From: Chitinophaga pinensis
GTDB lineage: Bacteria > Bacteroidota > Bacteroidia > Flavobacteriales_D > Crocinitomicaceae
NCBI GenBank assembly: GCA_945870115.1
Contig: CAMBRH010000118.1
Location: 1-9,992 of the forward strand
Direction of reading: 5' to 3'
Length of the DNA stretch: 9,992 nucleotides
The notes beneath the pieces were generated by a model. That model was given only the letters and a program-made list of their open reading frames with translations. It did no database searches and was not told where the DNA came from. Below are positions 1 through 6,569 of the stretch, piece by piece (positions within the stretch are counted from its first letter, which is position 1; each line of letters begins with the position of its first letter). Both the position numbers and the translations under genes were made by a program.

Positions 1-1425
1 TTTATTTCCTATTACTTCAATGTTTTCATTTCTTTGAACTAAATGATAAACAGTAACCAAAGAATCATAATAAATTAATCCCATTATTGAATCTGAAACA
101 ACAGGAGGAGTTACAGGTTCAAGTAATTTTTTCGCGATTTTTAAAACCCTTCCAACTGGAACTTTTGTCGAGCGCAAATTATTCCATTCCATAATTTGAC
201 TATTTGTCACTTTGTATTTTTGTGAAATTCGAGTCAAAGTTTCTCCTTTTCTCACTTTGTGAAAAACAAAATCAGCAGGATTGATGGCAACAGTTTCATT
301 TGTGTCAAGATCGGTTTTGACTTCGATTACTTTTGGAATAATTGGTTGAGATTGTGTGCCGTAAACTTGTTTTTCAATTTTATAAAGAGAATCTTCTAAG
401 GAAACTAATCTCCCAATTTTCATCAATGGTCCACTGATACATTGGTTTGGATAAGTTAATGGAATATAGGTCTTTTTATAGACTGGATTCAAAATTTGTA
501 TTTCTTCCACTTTCCAATCAACCAATTTAGCGATACTTTCCATGTGAACTCCGCGTGTTAAACAGATTGTATCTAATTGAGAACAATGGATTTTTGCTTC
601 CATCGGAACTAAATTATGTTCAGCGTGATACGTCATTAAATAAGCTGCTGCGATGAAATTTGGAACATAACCTTGTGTTTCTTTTGGTAAAAATGGTCTG
701 ATTTCCCAATACGTTCGTTTATTTCCTGAACGTCGAATTGCTTTATTGATGTTTCCAGGGCCAGCGTTGTAAGCTGCAAGTGCTAAATTCCAGTCTCCGT
801 AAATTCCATGTAATTTTTTCAAATAACGACAAGCTGCATCAGTTGCTTTCACTGGATCCATTCGCTCATCGAAATAAGAATTTTCTTTCATTCCGAACAT
901 TTTTCCAGTTCCGTACATAAATTGCCACAAGCCCAATGCTCCAGCTGGTGATTTCACTTGTGGACGTAATCCACTTTCAATCACTGAAAGAAAACGCAAA
1001 TCAATTGGAATATCGTATTTCGCCAAAGCATCCTCATACATGTCAAAATATAATTTTGAGCGACCCAAAGCAATACGAATAAAACTTCTACGATTTTTAG
1101 CAAAAAAACGAATAACTGAAATCGTTGCAGGATTACAATCTAAATGAAAAGGTGATAATTCATTCATTTTTGCCAAACGTTCACAAATTACTTCATCCGT
1201 AACTTCGGGCATAAAATTCGCCTCATATTCTAAAGCATTTATGATTGAATCATAATTTGATTGATTTGCATAATCGGCATAAAATAGCTCCAACGATTGT
1301 TCTACGGTTTTCATAAAAGCTTCGCTTGAAACAGAATCTTTTACTTGAGGTTTTGGCCTTTTTGTCTGCCCAAAAAAACTATTTATGGCAATAAAAATGA
1401 ATAAAAATGTTACGAATTTTTGCAT
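1..1425 (-). CDS. MltD-like lytic transglycosylase with LysM domains (C-terminus cut by window edge)
   Basis: Secreted murein hydrolase that should cleave the glycan backbone of peptidoglycan, giving 1,6-anhydro ends. I translated 475 residues from the ATG at 1425; the frame stays open to base 1, so the C-terminus is missing. Residues 1-20 form a signal peptide ending in FFGQ. The SLT domain spans about 130-260: catalytic Glu is E150 in SVIESGLRP, followed by GALGLWQFM (162-170) and ALAAYNAGPGNI (about 215-226), all hallmarks of family 1 transglycosylases. A degenerate LysM-like segment lies near 289-327, a clear LysM at about 388-431 (FHKVRKGETL onwards), and a second starts at 460 (YHLVQRNEN) and is truncated by the edge. 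This SLT-plus-LysM order is that of MltD. It starts 24 bases after the gatA stop, so it is probably the third gene of the tatA-gatA operon. The family call is firm; the exact orthology to mltD is less so. Confidence 0.93.
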   Translation of the reverse strand, partial: MQKFVTFLFIFIAINSFFGQTKRPKPQVKDSVSSEAFMKTVEQSLELFYADYANQSNYDSIINALEYEANFMPEVTDEVICERLAKMNELSPFHLDCNPATISVIRFFAKNRRSFIRIALGRSKLYFDMYEDALAKYDIPIDLRFLSVIESGLRPQVKSPAGALGLWQFMYGTGKMFGMKENSYFDERMDPVKATDAACRYLKKLHGIYGDWNLALAAYNAGPGNINKAIRRSGNKRTYWEIRPFLPKETQGYVPNFIAAAYLMTYHAEHNLVPMEAKIHCSQLDTICLTRGVHMESIAKLVDWKVEEIQILNPVYKKTYIPLTYPNQCISGPLMKIGRLVSLEDSLYKIEKQVYGTQSQPIIPKVIEVKTDLDTNETVAINPADFVFHKVRKGETLTRISQKYKVTNSQIMEWNNLRSTKVPVGRVLKIAKKLLEPVTPPVVSDSIMGLIYYDSLVTVYHLVQRNENIEVIGNK

Positions 1426-1449
1426 AAGATAGTTTTTGCTTTAATCAAA

Positions 1450-2877
1450 TTACGAAGAGATTAAGGATTTTTTAATAGAATTAATGTAGGCAGAAAAATC
1501 AAACATTTCTTTTTCTGCGAATGGTTTTGCCATGATGTGTAAACCATAAGGCATGTTAGTTGAGTCAACACCAAAAGGAATCGAAATCGCTGGATTTCCA
1601 GTTAAATTAGCGTGAACTGTAAAAATATCTTGCAAATACATTTGAATTGGATCTTTTACAGAATCTATTTCAAAAGCAGTTGAGGGAGTTGTTGGTGTGA
1701 TGATTAAATCATAATCAGCAAAAATCTCTTGTGTTTTATTTTGTAATAATCGTCTAACTTGCTGTGCTTTTGTGTAATACGCATCGTAATATCCGTGAGA
1801 AAGAACGAAAGTTCCAGCCATAATTCTGCGTTTTACTTCCAAACCAAATCCTTCTGATCGAGATTCTTTGTAAGTTGCTTCAACTCCAACTGCATTTTTT
1901 GCTCTATGGCCATAATGTACACCATCAAAACGAGATAAGTTGGACGAAGCTTCCGCAGTTGTTAAAACATAATATGTTGGAACCATGTAATCTAAATAAG
2001 GGAAAGAAACAGCTTCAACAGTGTGTCCTTCGTTTCGTAGATTATCAAAAAGTTGATTTAAATTTTCTTTCAATTCAGCATCAATTCCTTCATTTTCAAA
2101 AGCTTCTTTGATGTAAGCGATTTTCTTTTTTGTAGAAACTTTTTCAATTTCATAAGAATGAACTGGTTTTGATGAACTGGTACTATCATTTTCGTCTTTC
2201 CCAGCCATGATTTCCAAAATCAAAGCGTTGTCTTCTAGTGAATTAGAAAAAACACCAATTTGATCAAAAGACGAAGCATAAGCGATTAATCCATAGCGAC
2301 TTACTCTTCCATAAGTTGGTTTACTTCCATAAGTTCCCGTAAAAGAAGCAGGTTGACGAACTGAACCACCCGTATCACTTCCCAAAGCAACAGTGCAAAG
2401 TTTAGCAGCAACCGCAGCAGCTGAACCACCTGAAGAACCTCCAGGAACTGTTTCTTTATTCAATGGATTTTTGACAACTCCATAAGCAGAATTTTCATTA
2501 GAACTTCCCATCGCAAATTCATCGCAATTGGTTCTACCGATTATTATTGCATCTTCATCAATTAATCGTTGAAGCGCAGTTGCTGTGTATAAAGATTCGA
2601 ATCCTTCTAAAATTTTTGATGAAGCTGAAACTTTATGATTTTTATAACAAATATTGTCTTTTATCGCAATCACAATTCCAGCCAAACGACCAGCGTTTCC
2701 ATTTTTGATTTTTACATCAATTTCTTGCGCTTGTATTTTAGCAGAATCGGTAAAAACTTCCAAAAAAGCATTTAAATCTTTGGTTTTTTCAATTTCTGAT
2801 AAATAGCTTTCAAGAATATTTAAAACAGTTACACCAGAAGACAGTGCAGTTTTGACTTCAGCAAAAGTAGAATACAT
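1450..2877 (-). CDS. gatA: Aspartyl/glutamyl-tRNA amidotransferase subunit A
   Basis: Glutaminase subunit of GatCAB. It releases ammonia from glutamine for conversion of misacylated Glu-tRNA(Gln), and in many bacteria Asp-tRNA(Asn), to the correct aminoacyl-tRNA in the cytosol. The 475-residue protein is full length for the family. The amidase-signature catalytic triad is intact: Lys73 in AIKDN, cis-Ser148 in PGGSSGGSAAA and nucleophile Ser172 in SDTGGSVRQPA. The spacing between the three equals that of Staphylococcus aureus GatA (79/154/178 from memory). The GatA-type stretches KPTYGRVSRYGL (about 186-197) and SNLSRFDGVHYG also separate it from generic amidases. It starts 9 bases after the tatA stop, with no room for its own promoter, so co-transcription with tatA is likely. 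gatB and gatC are not in the window, which is common because the three genes are often unlinked. No defects seen. Confidence 0.97.
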   Translation of the reverse strand: MYSTFAEVKTALSSGVTVLNILESYLSEIEKTKDLNAFLEVFTDSAKIQAQEIDVKIKNGNAGRLAGIVIAIKDNICYKNHKVSASSKILEGFESLYTATALQRLIDEDAIIIGRTNCDEFAMGSSNENSAYGVVKNPLNKETVPGGSSGGSAAAVAAKLCTVALGSDTGGSVRQPASFTGTYGSKPTYGRVSRYGLIAYASSFDQIGVFSNSLEDNALILEIMAGKDENDSTSSSKPVHSYEIEKVSTKKKIAYIKEAFENEGIDAELKENLNQLFDNLRNEGHTVEAVSFPYLDYMVPTYYVLTTAEASSNLSRFDGVHYGHRAKNAVGVEATYKESRSEGFGLEVKRRIMAGTFVLSHGYYDAYYTKAQQVRRLLQNKTQEIFADYDLIITPTTPSTAFEIDSVKDPIQMYLQDIFTVHANLTGNPAISIPFGVDSTNMPYGLHIMAKPFAEKEMFDFSAYINSIKKSLISS

Positions 2878-2886
2878 AAAATCAAA

Positions 2887-3072
2887 TTATTTTTTATCTT
2901 CAGTTGTTTTTGATACATCAGAATCAGATTCTCCTTTGGAAGCATCCTTAAATTCTTTGATTCCTTTTCCAATTCCTTTCATTAATTCAGGGATTTTTTT
3001 TCCTCCGAAAAGTAAAACTACAACAGCTAAAATTAAAACAATTTGCCACGGACCCATTACACCTAATATCAT
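2887..3072 (-). CDS. tatA: Twin-arginine translocase subunit TatA/TatE
   Basis: Small inner-membrane protein that oligomerises with TatC to let folded proteins cross the cytoplasmic membrane. With the ATG at 3072 it has 61 residues: a short periplasmic N-terminus (MILGVMGPWQ), one transmembrane helix (about 8-23), the conserved FGGKKIPELMKGIGKGIKEFKDA amphipathic helix (about 22-44) and a charged, Ser/Asp/Lys-rich tail. A longer version starting at a TTG at 3105 is possible in frame, but that codon lies upstream of the best promoter -7 box (3095-3102), so it would not be transcribed from it. The ATG also gives the usual TatA N-terminus. It is the first gene of an apparent operon with gatA and the lytic transglycosylase. 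Without a TatB the label TatA/E is safest; many Bacteroidota have only TatA and TatC. Confidence 0.93.
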   Translation of the reverse strand: MILGVMGPWQIVLILAVVVLLFGGKKIPELMKGIGKGIKEFKDASKGESDSDVSKTTEDKK

Positions 3073-3094
3073 TTCTTGAAATTTTATATTTATG

Positions 3095-3102
3095 CAAAGG
3101 TA
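3095..3102 (-). promoter_or_regulatory. Candidate -7 box of the tatA-gatA-mltD operon
   Basis: On the minus strand this reads TACCTTTG, a full match to the Bacteroidota sigma-A -7 consensus TANNTTTG. A TTTG within a T-rich run ends 16 bases upstream and could be the -33 element, though this spacing is a few bases shorter than that usually reported. Initiation a few bases downstream would leave a leader of roughly 15-20 bases before the tatA ATG at 3072. Confidence 0.6.
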
Positions 3103-3226
3103 CAAAAAATAGTGAAGTCAAAAAAGTTAAAATTTGAAAAAAGGAGATTTTAAATTTAAAAGAAAGCTTTATTTTTAAAAATTAACTTTATTTTTACAAA
3201 AATAGAATCCTTATCATAACAAAGAA
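3103..3226. promoter_or_regulatory. Divergent intergenic region between tatA and the flippase-like gene
   Basis: Very AT-rich spacer between divergent genes. For the plus-strand gene the nearest promoter-like match is TAACTTTA at 3183-3190, one base off TANNTTTG and with no convincing -33 partner. It lies at the junction of two imperfect 19-base tandem units (3167-3185 and 3186-3204, about 15 of 19 identical, both starting CTTTATTTTTA). The second unit contains an inverted repeat TATTTTT-AC-AAAAATA (3189-3204). These are low-complexity sequences, so a regulatory role is only a possibility. Confidence 0.3.
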
Positions 3227-4411
3227 ATGTCAGATAAATCAATAAATTCAGCTTTTAGTTCATGGAAAATTTGGCTTGCTGTTTTGATTGGTTTGGGTTT
3301 TGCCAGTTATATGCTTTTTTCCAGTTTAAATGAAATTCATTTTGTTGAAACAAAAAGTGGGAAGGGGACACATGTTTGGGAAGATTTCAATAAAAATTCT
3401 AAAGTAGATTTGTCTGTAAAGGAAGAATTTAAACTACAAAAAAATGGAAATTACCGCATAAAAACAAATTCTGAATTTATCGCTGAAATTCCGTGGACAA
3501 AGCAAACTTTTTTCTATTTGGCTCTAGCAATTGTTTTCATGTTTGGCCGTGATTTGGCCTATATGTGGCGCATAAAAATCTTAACAAAGGATAAACTCAC
3601 CTGGAAATCATCATTTTATGTTATCATGATGTGGGAATTTGCTTCTGCTTTGGCTCCTGGTGTTGCAAGTGGTTCGACGGTTGCTATGTTTATTTTGAAC
3701 AAAGAAAAAATTCCTTTAGGAAAATCAACTGCAATTGTTATTGTTACAACCATGATGGATAATTTGTTTTATGTTTTGATGATTCCGTTTGTATTCTTAT
3801 TTATTTCTTCAAGTGCTTTATTTCCTTCAGAAAGCGCTGTTGATAAAAGCATTGAATTTTTATTTTGGTCAGCTTATGGAATTTTCTTTCTCTTATTTTT
3901 GCTTTTATTTGTAAGTATTTTCTTTTATCCACATTTTATAAAACATTTTTTAAGTTTTATTTTCAGACTTCCTTTTTTGAAAAAGTGGAGAAATGGAGCA
4001 ATAAAAACTGGAGAAGAAGTTGAAATTACTTCGAAAGAATTTAAGAAAGAAAAAATCTCTTTTTGGTTTAAAAGTTTTTTAGCAACTTTTATTTCTTGGA
4101 CTTCGCGCTACATGGTTATAAATTGTATTCTCGCAGGATTTGTTTCACTAACTTTTAGTGATCATTTTTTCGTTTTAGGAAAACAATTTGTCTTGTGGCT
4201 TTTTATGCGGGTTAGTCCAACACCTGGAGGAAGTGGTGTTGCAGAATATGCTTTTGGAGAATTGATGACAACTTTCAGTGATTCGGCAATTCTTTTGGTG
4301 AGCCTTGCGATACTTTGGCGCTTAATTTCATATTTTCCTTATTTGATCATTGGCGCAATGATTTTACCAAGATGGATTAAGAAAAAACAGATTAAAAAAG
4401 TAACTACGTAA
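3227..4411 (+). CDS. YbhN/UPF0104-type flippase-like integral membrane protein (LPG_synthase_TM family)
   Basis: Polytopic inner-membrane protein of 394 residues, of the family that includes the transmembrane part of MprF and YbhN/AglD-like proteins, which are thought to move lipids or lipid-linked sugars across the membrane. Signature segments are LAPGVASGSTVAM (about 142-154) and the family hallmark SPTPGGSGVAEYAFG (330-344). Hydrophobic segments lie near 14-33, 94-114, 128-146, 167-197, 211-233, 283-310, 318-328 and 352-380. The C-terminus is basic (KKKQIKKVTT). No soluble aminoacyl-transferase domain follows, so it is not a full MprF. Unusual for the family is a polar stretch of about 55 residues (35-90) between the first and second hydrophobic segments, probably outside the cytoplasm. 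It is monocistronic: divergent from tatA and ending inside a hairpin terminator. The substrate is unknown. Confidence 0.85.
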   Translation: MSDKSINSAFSSWKIWLAVLIGLGFASYMLFSSLNEIHFVETKSGKGTHVWEDFNKNSKVDLSVKEEFKLQKNGNYRIKTNSEFIAEIPWTKQTFFYLALAIVFMFGRDLAYMWRIKILTKDKLTWKSSFYVIMMWEFASALAPGVASGSTVAMFILNKEKIPLGKSTAIVIVTTMMDNLFYVLMIPFVFLFISSSALFPSESAVDKSIEFLFWSAYGIFFLLFLLLFVSIFFYPHFIKHFLSFIFRLPFLKKWRNGAIKTGEEVEITSKEFKKEKISFWFKSFLATFISWTSRYMVINCILAGFVSLTFSDHFFVLGKQFVLWLFMRVSPTPGGSGVAEYAFGELMTTFSDSAILLVSLAILWRLISYFPYLIIGAMILPRWIKKKQIKKVTT

Positions 4412-4433
4412 ATGATTACGTTTTACTTTTTAA
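4392..4433. terminator. Bidirectional hairpin terminator between convergent genes
   Basis: Inverted repeat with loop ATGA (4412-4415). The inner stem is ACGTAA/TTACGT (4406-4411 with 4416-4421), then a small internal loop, GTAA/TTAC (4400-4403 with 4423-4426), and an A-run (4394-4399) opposite a T-run (4427-4431). A-run plus T-run makes it usable from both strands. The stop codon of the plus-strand gene lies inside the stem, and the minus-strand gene ends 4 bases beyond. Confidence 0.7.
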
Positions 4434-4437
4434 TCAA

Positions 4438-5127
4438 TTAAACATTATTTAAAGATTTTTCTATTTCCTCATATTCGATTTTAAAATCATCCCTTAATTT
4501 AATTAGTGGTACATAATAATCATTTAAAGTGTTTTTTGCCAATTTCATTTCTCCATTTTTTGCATAGAGGAAAGCTAGAATTACTTTTTGACTTGGTGAA
4601 TTTAAGTTGTACGCACCTCCAGAATTAATTTGTTTTAATGCAGTTTGAATATTTTGCTCTAAGTCTTTATTGGAATTAAACCAATCCTCTATTTGTGTTT
4701 TTTCACTATTAAAAATTAGAGGCAAAGTTTTATTAAAAAAATATTCATTCCAATGAGAAACGCGGTAAGCTGTTTTTGTGTTTGATGTTTCAAGTGATTC
4801 TTGCCAACCTTTGGTTCGCTCAATTAATTGTAATCGTTTATGATTCGCTATAAATTTGCCCTTATTATTAACCGAAGGAATAAAGTTGAAAGAATTTCCA
4901 TATTGAAAAGTTCCAGAAACACCTTTTAAAGGCACGTATTCAATTATATGTTTAATTCCATCCTGGTTAAACTCACCGCTCCATTGAAAACTTTTATCCC
5001 AATGAAATAAACCTAATCGATGTATTTGATGAGAAAGAAATTTATTCAAATTAACTTTAATAGTTTCAGCTTTTATAATATCCAAATTGGATTGATTCTC
5101 TATATTTAGGAAATTTAAAAGATTCAT
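4438..5127 (-). CDS. Hypothetical protein, 229 residues, no recognised family
   Basis: I do not recognise this protein. It has no signal peptide or membrane segment and should be cytosolic. The N-terminal half (about 25-110) looks like an alpha/beta domain with aromatic and glycine-containing strands (GLFHWDKSFQWSGEF, EYVPLKGVSGTFQYG, FNFIPSV). The C-terminal part (about 145-229) is predicted helical and rich in Lys, Glu and Asn, with an AFLYAKNGEMKLAKNTLNDYY stretch resembling one TPR-like helix pair. The general plan loosely recalls DUF4304-type proteins and some toxin-immunity folds, but I cannot support either assignment. The start is the ATG at 5127. It lies 65 bases downstream of a small membrane-protein gene on the same strand, and I see no good promoter in that gap, so it may share a transcript. 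The long open frame and natural composition argue that it is real. Confidence 0.75.
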   Translation of the reverse strand: MNLLNFLNIENQSNLDIIKAETIKVNLNKFLSHQIHRLGLFHWDKSFQWSGEFNQDGIKHIIEYVPLKGVSGTFQYGNSFNFIPSVNNKGKFIANHKRLQLIERTKGWQESLETSNTKTAYRVSHWNEYFFNKTLPLIFNSEKTQIEDWFNSNKDLEQNIQTALKQINSGGAYNLNSPSQKVILAFLYAKNGEMKLAKNTLNDYYVPLIKLRDDFKIEYEEIEKSLNNV

Positions 5128-5192
5128 TTATTGTAAGATTTCAGATAAACTTCAAATTTTTAAAAACATAATAATTTACGTCCTTCTTTAGT

Positions 5193-5519
5193 TCATAAAG
5201 AATCTAAAATATTTTCATCCGTTTTAATTGCTGTTTTTTTCCAATTTTTCTTCAATAAGAAATAAAACAACCAAGCACCAAAAATTCCGAAAGGAATAAA
5301 CATTAATCCTAAAACAATTTCTGGTAATTCTAAAATGGATGTTAAACCAAGTAAAGCAATTATTATTCCTCCAAGAAAAGCAAACAAAAAGTAAAAAACA
5401 TAATAAGAAACAATTCCTAAAATAGCAAAAAGCCATTTGTTTTTATTGAAATCATCAGCAAGATTGTAAAAATATCTTCCTATAAATAGATTAATAATAG
5501 ACCTAACATAAAAGTTGAT
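5193..5519 (-). CDS. Small membrane protein, unknown function; start codon non-canonical or lost
   Basis: The strict open frame with an ATG/GTG/TTG start begins only at a TTG at 5387 (64 residues, MFAFLGG...), which would cut a transmembrane helix in half. In the same frame, protein-like sequence continues upstream without a stop to 5546, where a TAG lies at 5547-5549. That part includes FYVRSIINLFIGRYFYNL, then DDFNKNKWLF and a hydrophobic run AILGIVSYYVFYFLFAF leading directly into the annotated part. The full protein would be about 108-111 residues with an amphipathic N-terminus, two hydrophobic segments (roughly residues 33-55 and 59-82 from 5519) and a basic, then acidic C-terminus. The upstream part contains no ATG, GTG or TTG; candidates are ATC at 5519 (used here) and ATT at 5528. 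Either a rare start is used, or the start has been lost by point mutation or sequencing error. It follows the Omp28-like gene by about 27-36 bases and is probably co-transcribed. Function unknown. Confidence 0.55.
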   Translation of the reverse strand: MNFYVRSIINLFIGRYFYNLADDFNKNKWLFAILGIVSYYVFYFLFAFLGGIIIALLGLTSILELPEIVLGLMFIPFGIFGAWLFYFLLKKNWKKTAIKTDENILDSL

Positions 5520-5554
5520 TTTAAGAATAAGTAATAATTTATAGAGCTAATGAT

Positions 5555-6475
5555 TTATTCTATTTCAACACGGATTACTTGATAAATTTCATTGGTAACT
5601 TTATCCAAAACGTATACTAATAAGTGCATGTTTGCAGGATTGAACTGACTTGGAATTTTGTATGAATAGTCCAAATAATATTTTCCATTTTCCTTTTTAT
5701 AAGTATCAGTTAATGTTCTTCCAAAAGCATTTCCATCAATGCAATTTCGTTGCACATTGTGGTGAACATAATTCAATGAATCACCAATTGGGGATGGAAA
5801 TAATTGCGGTTTTACAATTGAATCTTCCATTAAGTATACAACTTGCGCTAAATCATTGGAAATTGTTCCAATTTTTTCTACTTCTGTGTGTAAATAAAAT
5901 CCTTTTGTTTGGTCGTAATAATTCAACTTTGCTTGTATGTTAATTTTCAAATCATTTGCTAAAATCAAACTATTTACAGAGTTTTCCCAAGATTGTGGTT
6001 CAATCGTATTTTGACCATTCACAGGAAATCTACTGATTGCACCAAATGGATTTCCTACAAATGCTGAACCTGAAACAGTTGTTCCAAAATATGTTCCAAT
6101 TGCCAAGCCTTGCGGATTTGTAAAATCGTGCAAATATTCTGGCGCATGAATTTCTTGAAAAGATCCAATTCCAGTTGGACCTGTATGAATTGCAGCAACG
6201 AAAACCCTTCCTTCATTCGCATGCTCAAGATCTTCTGCCAAAGCACCTGCTGCAGGACAATAAATACATTTGTGACCAGTAAAATCTTCAATTAATACAT
6301 TTCTATTTGTATTCGTATTTGCTGAAAATGTGGGCCAAACAGTTGATTCATATTCTGACCAATTTCCAGGATAAATAGTTGTGTCTAAATCTATACTTGG
6401 TGGATAAGGATGTTCAACTTTATCGCAAGAAGTAAAGATAAAAAGAATTAAACCTAAATAAAGTAAGTTTTTCAT
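5555..6475 (-). CDS. Omp28-related lipoprotein with thioredoxin-like CxxC
   Basis: Envelope lipoprotein of 306 residues, related to Porphyromonas Omp28. Residues 1-17 form a lipoprotein signal peptide ending FIFTSC, with Cys17 as the lipidation site, so it should be anchored in a membrane, probably the outer one. A thioredoxin-like domain starts near residue 58: VLIEDFTGHKCIYCPAAG carries Cys70 and Cys73 (CxxC) after a beta-strand. GNPFGAISRF (141-150) fits the cis-Pro loop of the fold, with Pro143. A third mature cysteine, Cys245, lies in VQRNCIDGNAFG within the C-terminal part, which looks beta-rich. It is the third gene of a run with a TlpA-like thioredoxin and a DUF6029 barrel, 94 bases after the latter. 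I see no promoter match in that gap. Family known from Bacteroidota; its redox activity is inferred from the motif. Confidence 0.88.
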   Translation of the reverse strand: MKNLLYLGLILFIFTSCDKVEHPYPPSIDLDTTIYPGNWSEYESTVWPTFSANTNTNRNVLIEDFTGHKCIYCPAAGALAEDLEHANEGRVFVAAIHTGPTGIGSFQEIHAPEYLHDFTNPQGLAIGTYFGTTVSGSAFVGNPFGAISRFPVNGQNTIEPQSWENSVNSLILANDLKINIQAKLNYYDQTKGFYLHTEVEKIGTISNDLAQVVYLMEDSIVKPQLFPSPIGDSLNYVHHNVQRNCIDGNAFGRTLTDTYKKENGKYYLDYSYKIPSQFNPANMHLLVYVLDKVTNEIYQVIRVEIE

Positions 6476-6569
6476 AATTTGTAATTTTATGTATTAACGT
6501 GATAAAAGAAGATTATTTTATTCAATATATTTATAATTCTTCATTTTTCACTTTTAATTCTGCATTCTG

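Noticed and set aside
1875..2111. Plus-strand open frame opposite gatA
   Set aside because: Antisense to an intact, motif-complete gatA and without protein-like composition. The same applies to the frames at 2852-3079, 5650-5943, 6055-6291 and 6110-6295.
3167..3204. Tandem 19-base imperfect repeat upstream of the flippase-like gene
   Set aside because: Mostly A and T runs with four mismatches; likely low-complexity sequence rather than a designed site.
5224..5436. 70-residue open frame on the minus strand starting with ATG (MAFCYF...)
   Set aside because: It overlaps the small membrane protein in another frame and has the Cys/Phe/Asn-rich composition of an out-of-frame shadow; the 5193-5546 frame looks far more protein-like.
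5480..5509. Nine-codon frame ATG...TAG (MLGLLLIYL) overlapping the start of the small membrane protein
   Set aside because: Could be a leader peptide or a frameshifted start, but nothing beyond its existence supports it.
6508..6542. Weak hairpin between DUF6029 and the Omp28-like gene (GAAGATTAT with ATAATTCTTC, one bulge, 16-base loop)
   Set aside because: Nine AT-rich pairs with a bulge and a long loop are not convincing in such AT-rich DNA.
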